From assembly GCA_964247055.1 (NCBI GenBank), contig OZ176054.1, forward strand, positions 868,001 through 932,000: 64,000 nt of DNA, in the 5' to 3' direction. The notes under the pieces are model-generated. The model made no database searches, was not told the origin of the DNA, and saw only the letters and a list, made by a program, of their open reading frames with translations. Both the position numbers and the translations under genes were made by a program. Below, in pieces: positions 48,753 to 62,894 of the stretch; the first letter of the stretch is position 1, and the number at the start of each line of letters is the position of its first letter. This DNA is from Paragordius varius (Eukaryota > Nematomorpha).

Positions 48753-50464
48753 GCATCAATACTCAAGTTAATCTTTGTCCTTAAAAATCGGATATTGGTC
48801 ACCGGTGAACAAAATTATTTTTTATACATTCTCTTATTAAGACTACATCAAAATATAGAGATAGTTTGACATACTCTTTCATATCCGATTTTTACAACGA
48901 TACTTTAAAAATTAATGTATAGAACTAGTCGCGTTAAACTTTGTCCTAAAAATTCGTATATTGATCACCGGTGAACAAAATTATTTTTTATACATTCTCT
49001 TAGAAAGACTACAATAAAGTATAGAGATAGTTTGACAAACTCTTTCATCCGATTTTTACAACGATACTTTAAAAATTAATGTATAAAACTAGTCGCATCA
49101 ATACTCAAGTTAAACTTTGTCCTTAAAAATCGGATATTGGTCACCGGTGAACAAAACTATTTTTTATACATTCTCTTATTAAGACTACATCAAAATATAG
49201 AGAAAGTTTGACAAACTCTTTCATATCCGATTTTTACAACGATACTTTAAAAATTAATGTATAGAACTAGTCGCGTTAAACTTTGTCCTAAAAATTCGTA
49301 TAGTGATCACCGGTGAACAAAATTATTTTTTATACATTCTCTTAGTAAGACTACAACAAAATATAGAGATAGTTTGACAAACTCTTTCATATCCGATTTT
49401 TACAACGATACTTTAAAATTACTGTATAAAACTAGTCGCATCAATACTCAAGTTAAACTTTGTCCTTAAAAATCGGATATTGGTCACCGGTGAACAAAAC
49501 TATTTTTTATACATTCTCTTAGTAAGATTACATCAAAATATAGAGATAGTTTGACAAACTCTTTCATATCCGATTTTTACAACGATACTTTAAAAATTAA
49601 TGTATAGAACTAGTCGCGTTATACTTTGTCCTAAAAATTCATATTGATCACCGGTGAACAAAATTATTTTTTATACATTCTCTTATTAAGACTACATCAA
49701 AATATAGAGATAGTTTGACATACTCTTTCATATCCGATTTTTACAACGATACTTTAAAAATTAATGTATAGAACTAGTCGCGTTAAACTTTGTCCTAAAA
49801 ATTCGTATATTGATCACCGGTGAACAAAATTATTTTTTATACATTCTCTTAGAAAGACTACAATAAAGTATAGAGATAGTTTGACAAACTCTTTCATCCG
49901 ATTTTTACAACGATACTTTAAAAATTAATGTATAAAACTAGTCGCATCAATACTCAAGTTAAACTTTGTCCTTAAAAATCGGATATTGGTCACCGGTGAA
50001 CAAAACTATTTTTTATACATTCTCTTATTAAGACTACATCAAAATATAGAGAAAGTTTGACAAACTCTTTCATATCCGATTTTTACAACGATACTTTAAA
50101 AATTAATGTATAGAACTAGTCGCGTTAAACTTTGTCCTAAAAATTCGTATAGTGATCACCGGTGAACAAAATTATTTTTTATACATTCTCTTAGTAAGAC
50201 TACAACAAAATATAGAGATAGTTTGACAAACTCTTTCATATCCGATTTTTACAACGATACTTTAAAATTACTGTATAAAACTAGTCGCATCAATACTCAA
50301 GTTAAACTTTGTCCTTAAAAATCGGATATTGGTCACCGGTGAACAAAACTATTTTTTATACATTCTCTTAGTAAGATTACATCAAAATATAGAGATAGTT
50401 TGACAAACTCTTTCATATCCGATTTTTACAACGATACTTTAAAAATTAATGTATAGAACTAGTC
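48753..50464. repeat. Spacer between modules 2 and 3 with an 849-bp tandem duplication
   Basis: The segment 48832-49680 is repeated at 49681-50529, running slightly into module 3. Paired markers are TCTTATTAAGAC at 48832 and 49681, TTTGACATACTC near 48867 and 49716, TTAGAAAGACTACAATAAAG, TTTCATCCG and GTAAGATTACATC. The copy boundary lies inside a B monomer that joins a B front to an A back (TATTAAGACTACATC), so the repeat unit is about five monomers. Confidence 0.85.
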
Positions 50465-51491
50465 GCGTTATACTTTGTCCTAAAAATTCATATTGATCAC
50501 CGGTGAACAAAATTATTTTTTATACATTCTCTTAGTAAGACTACAACAAAATATAGAGATAGTTTGACAAACTCTTTCATATCCGATTTTTACAACGATA
50601 CTTTAAAAATTCATGTATAAAACTAGTCGCATCAATACTCAAGTTAAACTTGTCCTTAAAAATCGGATATTGGTCGCCGGTGAACAAAACTATTTTTTAT
50701 ACGTTCTCTTAGTAAGACTACATCAAAATATAGAGATAGTTTGACAAACTCTTTCATATCCGATTTTTACAACGATACTTTAAAAATTAATGTATAGAAC
50801 TAGTCGCATCAATACTCAAGTAAAACTTTATCCTTAAAAATCGGATATTGGTTGCCGGTAAAGAAAATTATTTTTTATACATTCTCTTAGTAAGACTACA
50901 TCAAAATATAGAGATAGTTTGACAAACTCTTTCATATCCGATTTTTACAACGATACTTTAAAAATTAATGTATAGAACTAGTCGCGTTAAACTTTGTCCT
51001 AAAAATTCGTATATTGATCACCGGTGAACAAAATTATTTTTTATACATTCTCTTAGTAAGACTACAACAAAATATAGAGATAGTTTGACAAACTCTTTCA
51101 TATCCGATTTTTACAACGATACTTTAAAAATTCATGTATAAAACTAGTCGCATCAATACTTAAGTTAAACTTTGTCCTTAAAAATCGGATATTGGTCGCC
51201 GGTGAACAAAACTATTTTTTATACATTCTCTTAGTAAGACTACATCAAAATATAGAGATAGTTTGACAAACTCTTTCATATCCGATTTTTACAACGATAC
51301 TTTAAAAATCAATGTATAAAACTAGTCGCGTTAAACTTTGTCCTAAAAATTGGGATATTGATTACCGGTGAACAAAATTATTTTTTATACATTCTCTTAG
51401 TAAGACTACAATAAAGTATAGAGATAGTTTGACAAACTCTTTCATATCCGATTTTTACAACGATACTTTAAATTAATGTATAAAACTAGTC
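50465..51491. repeat. 1027-bp module, copy 3
   Basis: The module repeats with the same monomer lengths. It has ATACTTAAGTTAAAC near 51159 where the other copies have ATACTCAAGTTAAAC, and CTCTTTCATATCC in the fifth monomer, unlike copies 1 and 2. Confidence 0.9.
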
Positions 51492-53215
51492 GCATCAATA
51501 CTCAAGTTAATCTTTGTCCTTAAAAATCGGATATTGGTCACCGGTGAACAAAATTATTTTTTATACATTCTCTTATTAAGACTACATCAAAATATAGAGA
51601 TAGTTTGACATACTCTTTCATATCCGATTTTTACAACGATACTTTAAAAATTAATGTATAGAACTAGTCGCGTTAAACTTTGTCCTAAAAATTCGTATAT
51701 TGATCACCGGTGAACAAAATTATTTTTTATACATTCTCTTAGTAAGACTACAATAAAGTATAGAGATAGTTTGACAAACTCTTTCATCCGATTTTTACAA
51801 CGATACTTTAAAAATTAATGTATAAAACTAGTCGCATCAATACTCAAGTTAAACTTTGTCCTTAAAAATCGGATATTGGTCACCGGTGAACAAAACTATT
51901 TTTTATACATTCTCTTAGTAAGACTACATCAAAATATAGAGATAGTTTGATAAACTCTTTCATATCCGATTTTTACAACGATACTTTAAAAATTAATGTA
52001 TAGAACTAGTCGCGTTAAACTTTGTCCTAAAAATTCGTATATTGATCACCGGTGAACAAAATTATTTTTTATACATTCTCTTAGTAAGACTACAACAAAA
52101 TATAGAGATAGTTTGACAAACTCTTTCATATCCGATTTTTACAACGATACTTTAAAAATTAATGTATAAAACTAGTCCCATCAATACTCAAGTTTAACTT
52201 TGTCCTTAAAAATCGGATATTGGTCACCGGTGAACAAAATTATTTTTTATACATTCTCTTATTAAGACTACATCAAAATATAGAGATAGTTTGACAAACT
52301 CTTTCATATCCGATTTTTACAACGATACTTTTAAAATTAATATATTAAACTAGTCGCATCAATACTCAAGTTAAACTTTGTCCTTAAAAATCGGATATTG
52401 GTCACCGGTGAACAAAACTATTTTTTATACATTCTCTTAGTAAGACTACATCAAAATATAGAGATAGTTTGACAAACTCTTTTATATTCGATTTTTACAA
52501 CGATACTTTAAAAATTAATGTATAGAACTAGTCGCGTTAAACTTTGTCCTAAAAATTCGTATAGTGATCACCGGTGAACAAAATTATTTTTTATACATTC
52601 TCTTATTAAGACTACATCAAAATATAGAGATAGTTTGACAAACTCTTTCATATCCGATTTTTACAACGATACTTTAAAAATTAATATATTAAACTAGTCG
52701 CATCAATACTCAAGTTAAACTTTGTCCTTAAAAATCGGATATTGGTCACCGGTGAACAAAACTATTTTTTATACATTCTCTTATTAAGACTACATCAAAA
52801 TATAGAGAAAGTTTGACAAACTCTTTCATATCCGATTTTTACAACGATACTTTAAAAATTAATGTATAGAACTAGTCGCGTTAAACTTTGTCCTAAAAAT
52901 TCGTATAGTGATCACCGGTGAACAAAATTATTTTTTATATCTTAGTAAGACCACAACAAAATATAGAGATAGTTTGACAAACTCTTTCATATCCGATTTT
53001 TACAACGATACTTTAAAATTAATGTATAAAACTAGTCGCATCAATACTCAAGTTAAACTTTGTCCTTAAAAATCGGATATTGGTCACCGGTGAACAAAAC
53101 TATTTTTTATACATTCTCTTAGTAAGACTACATCAAAATATAGAGATAGTTTGACAAACTCTTTCATATCCGATTTTTACAACGATACTTTAAAAATTAA
53201 TGTATAGAACTAGTC
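51492..53215. repeat. Spacer dimers between modules 3 and 4 (1724 bp)
   Basis: A/B dimers with TTAATCTTTGTCC, TTTGACATACTC, ACAATAAAGTAT with TTTCATCCG, TTTGATAAACTC near 51947, AGTCCCATC, TTTTATATTCG near 52481, GAGAAAGTTTG and GTATAGTGATCACC. One B monomer near 52935 has lost 5 bp (TTTTTTATATCTTAG). Confidence 0.75.
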
Positions 53216-54242
53216 GCGTTATACTTTGTCCTAAAAATTCATATTGATCACCGGTGAACAAAATTATTTTTTATACATTCTCTTAGTAAGACTACAACAA
53301 AATATAGAGATAGTTTGACAAACTCTTTCATATCCGATTTTTACAACGATACTTTAAAAATTCATGTATAAAACTAGTCGCATCAATACTCAAGTTAAAC
53401 TTGTCCTTAAAAATCGGATATTGGTCGCCGGTGAACAAAACTATTTTTTATACGTTCTCTTAGTAAGACTACATCAAAATATAGAGATAGTTTGACAAAC
53501 TCTTTCATATCCGATTTTTACAACGATACTTTAAAAATTAATGTATAGAACTAGTCGCATCAATACTCAAGTAAAACTTTATCCTTAAAAATCGGATATT
53601 GGTTGCCGGTAAAGAAAATTATTTTTTATACATTCTCTTAGTAAGACTACATCAAAATATAGAGATAGTTTGACAAACTCTTTCATATCCGATTTTTACA
53701 ACGATACTTTAAAAATTAATGTATAGAACTAGTCGCGTTAAACTTTGTCCTAAAAATTCGTATATTGATCACCGGTGAACAAAATTATTTTTTATACATT
53801 CTCTTAGTAAGACTACAACAAAATATAGAGATAGTTTGACAAACTCTTTCATATCCGATTTTTACAACGATACTTTAAAAATTCATGTATAAAACTAGTC
53901 GCATCAATACTCAAGTTAAACTTTGTCCTTAAAAATCGGATATTGGTCGCCGGTGAACAAAACTATTTTTTATACATTCTCTTAGTAAGACTACATCAAA
54001 ATATAGAGATAGTTTGACAAACTCTTTCATATCCGATTTTTACAACGATACTTTAAAAATCAATGTATAAAACTAGTCGCGTTAAACTTTGTCCTAAAAA
54101 TTGGGATATTGATTACCGGTGAACAAAATTATTTTTTATACATTCTCTTAGTAAGACTACAATAAAGTATAGAGATAGTTTGACAAACTCTTTCATATCC
54201 GATTTTTACAACGATACTTTAAATTAATGTATAAAACTAGTC
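53216..54242. repeat. 1027-bp module, copy 4
   Basis: The module repeats 2751 bp after copy 3 with the same six monomers; the surrounding match runs from roughly 53041 to 54391 against 50290-51640. It uses CTCTTTCATATCC in the fifth monomer, as in copies 3 and 5. Confidence 0.9.
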
Positions 54243-56507
54243 GCATCAATACTCAAGTTAATCTTTGTCCTTAAAAATCGGATATTGGTCACCGGTGAAC
54301 AAAATTATTTTTTATACATTCTCTTATTAAGACTACATCAAAATATAGAGATAGTTTGACAAACTCTTTCATATCCGATTTTTACAACGATACTTTAAAA
54401 ATTAATGTATAAAACTAGTCCCATCAATACTCAAGTTTAACTTTGTCCTTAAAAATCGGATATTGGTCACCGGTGAACAAAATTATTTTTTATACATTCT
54501 CTTATTAAGACTACATCAAAATATAGAGATAGTTTGACAAACTCTTTCATATCCGATTTTTACAACGATACTTTTAAAATTAATATATTAAACTAGTCGC
54601 ATCAATACTCAAGTTAAACTTTGTCCTTAAAAATCGGATATTGGTCACCGGTGAACAAAACTATTTTTTATACATTCTCTTAGTAAGACTACATCAAAAT
54701 ATAGAGATAGTTTGACAAACTCTTTCATATCCGATTTTTACAACGATACTTTAAAAATTAATGTATAGAACTAGTCGCGTTAAACTTTGTCCTAAAAATT
54801 CGTATAGTGATCACCGGTGAACAAAATTATTTTTTATACATTCTCTTATTAAGACTACATCAAAATATAGAGATAGTTTGACAAACTCTTTCATATCCGA
54901 TTTTTACAACGATACTTTAAAAATTAATATATTAAACTAGTCGCATCAATACTCAAGTTAAACTTTGTCCTTAAAAATCGGATATTGGTCACCGGTGAAC
55001 AAAACGAATTTTTATACATTCTCTTAGTAAGACTACATCAAAATATAGAGATAGTTTGACAAATTCTTTCATATCCAATTTTTACAACGATACTTTAAAA
55101 ATTAATGTATAAAACTAGTCCCATCAATACTCAAGTTTAACTTTGTCCTTAAAAATCGGATATTGGTCACCGGTGAACAAAATTATTTTTTATACATTCT
55201 CTTATTAAGACTACATCAAAATATAGAGATAGTTTGACAAACTCTTTCATATCCGATTTTTACAACGATACTTTTAAAATTAATATATTAAACTAGTCGC
55301 ATCAATACTCAAGTTAAACTTTGTCCTTAAAAATCGGATATTGGTCACCGGTGAACAAAACTATTTTTTATACATTCTCTTAGTAAGACTACATCAAAAT
55401 ATAGAGATAGTTTGACAAACTCTTTCATATCCGATTTTTACAACGATACTTTAAAAATTAATGTATAGAACTAGTCGCGTTAAACTTTGTCCTAAAAATT
55501 CGTATAGTGATCACCGGTGAACAAAATTATTTTTTATACATTCTCTTATTAAGACTACATCAAAATATAGAGATAGTTTGACAAACTCTTTCATATCCGA
55601 TTTTTACAACGATACTTTAAAAATTAATATATTAAACTAGTCGCATCAATACTCAAGTTAAACTTTGTCCTTAAAAATCGGATATTGGTCACCGGTGAAC
55701 AAAACGAATTTTTATACATTCTCTTAGTAAGACTACATCAAAATATAGAGATAGTTTGACAAATTCTTTCATATCCAATTTTTACAACGATACTTTAAAA
55801 ATTAATGTATAGAACTAGTCGCGTTAAACTTTGTCCTAAAAATTCGTATATTGATCACCGGTGAACAAAATTATTTTTTATACATTCTCTTAGTAAGACT
55901 ACAACAAAATATAGAGATAGTTTGACAAACTCTTTCATATCCGATTTTTACAACGATACTTTTAAAATTAATATATTAAACTAGTCGCATCAATACTCAA
56001 GTTAAACTTTGTCCTTAAAAATCGGATATTGGTCACCGGTGAACAAAACTATTTTTTATACATTCTCTTAGTAAGACTACATCAAAATATAGAGAAAGTT
56101 TGACAAACTCTTTCATATCCGATTTTTACAACGATACTTTAAAAATTAATGTATAGAACTAGTCGCGTTAAACTTTGTCCTAAAAATTCGTATAGTGATC
56201 ACCGGTGAACAAAATTATTTTTTATACATTCTCTTAGTAAGACTACAACAAAATATAGAGATAGTTTGACAAACTCTTTCATATCCGATTTTTACAACGA
56301 TACTTTAAAATTAATGTATAAAACTAGTCGCATCAATACTCAAGTTAAACTTTGTCCTTAAAAATCGGATATTGGTCACCGGTGAACAAAACTATTTTTT
56401 ATACATTCTCTTAGTAAGACTACATCAAAATATAGAGATAGTTTGACAAACTCTTTCATATCCGATTTTTACAACGATACTTTAAAAATTAATGTATAGA
56501 ACTAGTC
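54243..56507. repeat. Spacer between modules 4 and 5 with a 700-bp tandem duplication
   Basis: About 54421-55120 is repeated at 55121-55820: CCATCAATACTCAAGTTTAAC at 54421 and 55121, and AAAACGAATTTTTATAC near 55001 and 55701. The length fits three A monomers and one B (3 x 178 + 166 = 700). The rest is A/B dimers with ATACTTTTAAAATTAATATATT and GAGAAAGTTTG. Confidence 0.85.
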
Positions 56508-57534
56508 GCGTTATACTTTGTCCTAAAAATTCATATTGATCACCGGTGAACAAAATTATTTTTTATACATTCTCTTAGTAAGACTACAACAAAATATAGA
56601 GATAGTTTGACAAACTCTTTCATATCCGATTTTTACAACGATACTTTAAAAATTCATGTATAAAACTAGTCGCATCAATACTCAAGTTAAACTTGTCCTT
56701 AAAAATCGGATATTGGTCGCCGGTGAACAAAACTATTTTTTATACGTTCTCTTAGTAAGACTACATCAAAATATAGAGATAGTTTGACAAACTCTTTCAT
56801 ATCCGATTTTTACAACGATACTTTAAAAATTAATGTATAGAACTAGTCGCATCAATACTCAAGTAAAACTTTATCCTTAAAAATCGGATATTGGTTGCCG
56901 GTAAAGAAAATTATTTTTTATACATTCTCTTAGTAAGACTACATCAAAATATAGAGATAGTTTGACAAACTCTTTCATATCCGATTTTTACAACGATACT
57001 TTAAAAATTAATGTATAGAACTAGTCGCGTTAAACTTTGTCCTAAAAATTCGTATATCGATCACCGGTGAACAAAATTATTTTTTATACATTCTCTTAGT
57101 AAGACTACAACAAAATATAGAGATAGTTTGACAAACTCTTTCATATCCGATTTTTACAACGATACTTTAAAAATTCATGTATAAAACTAGTCGCATCAAT
57201 ACTCAAGTTAAACTTTGTCCTTAAAAATCGGATATTGGTCGCCGGTGAACAAAACTATTTTTTATACATTCTCTTAGTAAGACTACATCAAAATATAGAG
57301 ATAGTTTGACAAACTCTTTCATATCCGATTTTTACAACGATACTTTAAAAATCAATGTATAAAACTAGTCGCGTTAAACTTTGTCCTAAAAATTGGGATA
57401 TTGATTACCGGTGAACAAAATTATTTTTTATACATTCTCTTAGTAAGACTACAATAAAGTATAGAGATAGTTTGACAAACTCTTTCATATCCGATTTTTA
57501 CAACGATACTTTAAATTAATGTATAAAACTAGTC
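56508..57534. repeat. 1027-bp module, copy 5
   Basis: The module repeats 3292 bp after copy 4. A private change is GTATATCGATCACC near 57056 for GTATATTGATCACC in the fourth monomer. Beyond the module, its last A and B monomers and the following dimer are duplicated at +684 bp. Confidence 0.9.
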
Positions 57535-60119
57535 GCATCAATACTCAAGTTAATCTTTGTCCTTAAAAATCGGATATTGGTCACCGGTGAACAAAATTAT
57601 TTTTTATACATTCTCTTATTAAGACTACATCAAAATATAGAGATAGTTTGACATACTCTTTCATATCCGATTTTTACAACGATACTTTAAAAATTAATGT
57701 ATAGAACTAGTCGCGTTAAACTTTGTCCTAAAAATTCGTATATTGATCACCGGTGAACAAAATTATTTTTTATACATTCTCTTAGTAAGACTACAATAAA
57801 GTATAGAGATAGTTTGACAAACTCTTTCATCCGATTTTTACAACGATACTTTAAAAATTCATGTATAAAACTAGTCGCATCAATACTCAAGTTAAACTTT
57901 GTCCTTAAAAATCGGATATTGGTCGCCGGTGAACAAAACTATTTTTTATACATTCTCTTAGTAAGACTACATCAAAATATAGAGATAGTTTGACAAACTC
58001 TTTCATATCCGATTTTTACAACGATACTTTAAAAATCAATGTATAAAACTAGTCGCGTTAAACTTTGTCCTAAAAATTGGGATATTGATTACCGGTGAAC
58101 AAAATTATTTTTTATACATTCTCTTAGTAAGACTACAATAAAGTATAGAGATAGTTTGACAAACTCTTTCATATCCGATTTTTACAACGATACTTTAAAT
58201 TAATGTATAAAACTAGTCGCATCAATACTCAAGTTAATCTTTGTCCTTAAAAATCGGATATTGGTCACCGGTGAACAAAATTATTTTTTATACATTCTCT
58301 TATTAAGACTACATCAAAATATAGAGATAGTTTGACATACTCTTTCATATCCGATTTTTACAACGATACTTTAAAAATTAATGTATAGAACTAGTCGCGT
58401 TAAACTTTGTCCTAAAAATTCGTATATTGATCACCGGTGAACAAAATTATTTTTTATACATTCTCTTAGTAAGACTACAATAAAGTATAGAGATAGTTTG
58501 ACAAACTCTTTCATCCGATTTTTACAACGATACTTTAAAAATTAATGTATAAAACTAGTCGCATCAATATTCAAGTTAAAATTTGTCCTTAAAAATCGGA
58601 TATTGGTCACCGGTGAACAAAACTATTTTTTATACATTCTCTTAGTAAGACTACATCAAAATATAGAGATAGTTTGACAAACTCTTTCATATCCGATTTT
58701 TACAACGATACTTTAAAAATTAATGTATAGAACTAGTCGCGTTAAACTTTGTCCTAAAAATTCGTATATTGATCACCAGTGGACAAAATTATTTTTTATA
58801 CATTCTCTTAGTAAGACTACAACAAAATATAGAGATAGTTTGACAAACTCTTTCATATCCGATTTTTACAACGATACTTTAAAAATTAATGTATAAAACT
58901 AATCCCATCAATACTCAAGTTTAACTTTGTCCTTAAAAATCGGATATTGGTCACCGGTGAACAAAATTATTTTTTATACATTCTCTTATTAAGACTACAT
59001 CAAAATATAGAGATAGTTTGACAAACTCTTTCATATCCGATTTTTACAACGATACTTTAAAAATCAATGTATAAAACTAGTCGCGTTAAACTTTGTCCTA
59101 AAAATTGGGATATTGATTACCGGTGAACAAAATTATTTTTTATACATTCTCTTAGTAAGACTACAATAAAGTATAGAGATAGTTTGACAAACTCTTTCAT
59201 ATCCGATTTTTACAACGATACTTTAAATTAATGTATAAAACTAGTCGCATCAATACTCAAGTTAATCTTTGTCCTTAAAAATCGGATATTGGTCACCGGT
59301 GAACAAAATTATTTTTTATACATTCTCTTATTAAGACTACATCAAAATATAGAGATAGTTTGACATACTCTTTCATATCCGATTTTTACAACGATACTTT
59401 AAAAATTAATGTATAGAACTAGTCGCGTTAAACTTTGTCCTAAAAATTCGTATATTGATCACCGGTGAACAAAATTATTTTTTATACATTCTCTTAGTAA
59501 GACTACAATAAAGTATAGAGATAGTTTGACAAACTCTTTCATATCCGATTTTTACAACGATACTTTAAATTAATGTATAAAACTAGTCGCATCAATACTC
59601 AAGTTAATCTTTGTCCTTAAAAATCGGATATTGGTCACCGGTGAACAAAATTATTTTTTATACATTCTCTTATTAAGACTACATCAAAATATAGAGATAG
59701 TTTGACAAACTCTTTCATATCCGATTTTTACAACGATACTTTAAAAATTAATGTATAAAACTAGTCGCATCAATATTCAAGTTAAAATTTGTCCTTAAAA
59801 ATCGGATATTGGTCACCGGTGAACAAAACTATTTTTTATACATTCTCTTAGTAAGACTACATCAAAATATAGAGATAGTTTGACAAATTCTTTCATATCC
59901 AATTTTTACAACGATACTTTAAAAATTAATGTATAAAACTAGTCGCATCAATATTCAAGTTAAAATTTGTCCTTAAAAATCGGATATTGGTCACCGGTGA
60001 ACAAAACTATTTTTTATACATTCTCTTAGTAAGACTACATCAAAATATAGAGATAGTTTGACAAACTCTTTCATATCCGATTTTTACAACGATACTTTAA
60101 AAATTAATGTATAGAACTA
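57535..60119. repeat. A/B dimers with a 684-bp duplication
   Basis: The stretch 57172-57855 is repeated at 57856-58539: AATTGGGATATTG near 57393 and 58077, and TTTGACATACTC near 57648 and 58332. Another copy of the AATTGGG B monomer follows near 59105. From 58559 a new A subtype, GCATCAATATTCAAG with TTAAAATTTGTCC, appears (also at 59768, 59940, 60287 and 61673). One monomer near 58778 has ACCAGTGGAC and another near 58900 has AATCCCATC. Confidence 0.8.
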
Positions 60120-60890
60120 GTCGCGTTAAACTTTGTCCTAAAAATTCGTATATTGATCACCGGTGAACAAAATTATTTTTTATACATTCTCTTATTAAGA
60201 CTACATCAAAATATAGAGATAGTTTGACAAACTCTTTCATCCGATTTTTACAACGATACTTTAAAAATTAATGTATAAAACTAGTCGCATCAATATTCAA
60301 GTTAAAATTTGTCCTTAAAAATCGGATATTGGTCACCGGTGAACAAAACTCTTTTTTATACATTCTCTTAGTAAGACTACATCAAAATATAGAGATAGTT
60401 TGACAAACTCTTTCATATCCGATTTTTACAACGATACTTTTAAAATTAATATATTAAACTAGTCGCATCAATACTCAAGTTAAACTTTGTCCTTAAAAAT
60501 CGGATATTGGTCACCGGTGAACAAAACGAATTTTTATACATTCTCTTAGTAAGACTACATCAAAATATAGAGATAGTTTGACAAATTCTTTCATATCCAA
60601 TTTTTACAACGATACTTTAAAAATTAATGTATAGAACTAGTCGCGTTAAACTTTGTCCTAAAAATTCGTATATTGATCACCGGTGAACAAAATTATTTTT
60701 TATACATTCTCTTAGTAAGACTACAACAAAATATAGAGATAGTTTGACAAACTCTTTCATATCCGATTTTTACAACGATACTTTAAAAATTAATGTATAA
60801 AACTAGTCCCATCAATACTCAAGTTTAACTTTGTCCTTAAAAATCGGATATTGGTCACCGTTGAACAAAATTATTTTTTATACATTCTCT
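60120..60890. repeat. About 770-bp A/B segment, copy 1 of a pair 1386 bp apart
   Basis: Markers are TATTAAGACTACATC in a B monomer, TTTCATCCG, AAAACTCTTTTTTATAC near 60345, AAAACGAATTTTTATAC near 60524 and GGTCACCGTTGAAC near 60856. Each recurs 1386 bp later, and the copies part at about 60890/62275. The monomers after it (60891-61505) repeat the GGTCACCGTTGAAC variant once more near 61033. Confidence 0.8.
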
Positions 60891-61505
60891 TATTAAGACT
60901 ACATCAAAATATAGAGATAGTTTGACAAACTCTTTCATATCCGATTTTTACAACGATACTTTTAAAATTAATATATTAAACTAGTCGCATCAATACTCAA
61001 GTTTAACTTTGTCCTTAAAAATCGGATATTGGTCACCGTTGAACAAAATTATTTTTTATACATTCTCTTATTAAGACTACATCAAAATATAGAGATAGTT
61101 TGACAAACTCTTTCATATCCGATTTTTACAACGATACTTTAAAAATTAATGTATAGAACTAGTCGCGTTAAACTTTGTCCTAAAAATTCGTATATTGATC
61201 ACCGGTGAACAAAATTATTTTTTATACATTCTCTTAGTAAGACTACAACAAAATATAGAGATAGTTTGACAAACTCTTTCATATCCGATTTTTACAACGA
61301 TACTTTAAAAATTCATGTATAAAACTAGTCGCATCAATACTCAAGTTAAACTTTGTCCTTAAAAATCGGATATTGGTCGCCGGTGAACAAAACTATTTTT
61401 TATACATTCTCTTAGTAAGACTACATCAAAATATAGAGATAGTTTGACAAACTCTTTCATATCCGATTTTTACAACGATACTTTAAAAATTAATGTATAG
61501 AACTA

Positions 61506-62275
61506 GTCGCGTTAAACTTTGTCCTAAAAATTCGTATATTGATCACCGGTGAACAAAATTATTTTTTATACATTCTCTTATTAAGACTACATCAAAATAT
61601 AGAGATAGTTTGACAAACTCTTTCATCCGATTTTTACAACGATACTTTAAAAATTAATGTATAAAACTAGTCGCATCAATATTCAAGTTAAAATTTGTCC
61701 TTAAAAATCGGATATTGGTCACCGGTGAACAAAACTCTTTTTTATACATTCTCTTAGTAAGACTACATCAAAATATAGAGATAGTTTGACAAACTCTTTC
61801 ATATCCGATTTTTACAACGATACTTTTAAAATTAATATATTAAACTAGTCGCATCAATACTCAAGTTAAACTTTGTCCTTAAAAATCGGATATTGGTCAC
61901 CGGTGAACAAAACGAATTTTTATACATTCTCTTAGTAAGACTACATCAAAATATAGAGATAGTTTGACAAATTCTTTCATATCCAATTTTTACAACGATA
62001 CTTTAAAAATTAATGTATAGAACTAGTCGCGTTAAACTTTGTCCTAAAAATTCGTATATTGATCACCGGTGAACAAAATTATTTTTTATACATTCTCTTA
62101 GTAAGACTACAACAAAATATAGAGATAGTTTGACAAACTCTTTCATATCCGATTTTTACAACGATACTTTAAAAATTAATGTATAAAACTAGTCCCATCA
62201 ATACTCAAGTTTAACTTTGTCCTTAAAAATCGGATATTGGTCACCGTTGAACAAAATTATTTTTTATACATTCTC
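61506..62275. repeat. About 770-bp A/B segment, copy 2
   Basis: This is the copy of 60120-60890 at +1386 bp. The GGTCACCGTTGAAC variant occurs near 62242 and again near 62418, so this palindrome-breaking change has spread to four monomers in under 1.6 kb. Confidence 0.8.
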
Positions 62276-62894
62276 TTAGTAAGACTACAACAAAATATAG
62301 AGATAGTTTGACAAACTCTTTCATATCCGATTTTTACAACGATACTTTAAAAATTAATGTATAAAACTAGTCCCATCAATACTCAAGTTTAACTTTGTCC
62401 TTAAAAATCGGATATTGGTCACCGTTGAACAAAATTATTTTTTATACATTCTCTTATTAAGACTACATCAAAATATAGAGATAGTTTGACAAACTCTTTC
62501 ATATCCGATTTTTACAACGATACTTTAAAAATTAATGTATAGAACTAGTCGCGTTAAACTTTGTCCTAAAAATTCGTATATTGATCACCGGTGAACAAAA
62601 TTATTTTTTATACATTCTCTTAGTAAGACTACAACAAAATATAGAGATAGTTTGACAAACTCTTTCATATCCGATTTTTACAACGATACTTTAAAAATTC
62701 ATGTATAAAACTAGTCGCATCAATACTCAAGTTAAACTTTGTCCTTAAAAATCGGATATTGGTCGCCGGTGAACAAAACTATTTTTTATACATTCTCTTA
62801 GTAAGACTACATCAAAATATAGAGATAGTTTGACAAACTCTTTCATATCCGATTTTTACAACGATACTTTAAAAATCAATGTATAAAACTAGTC

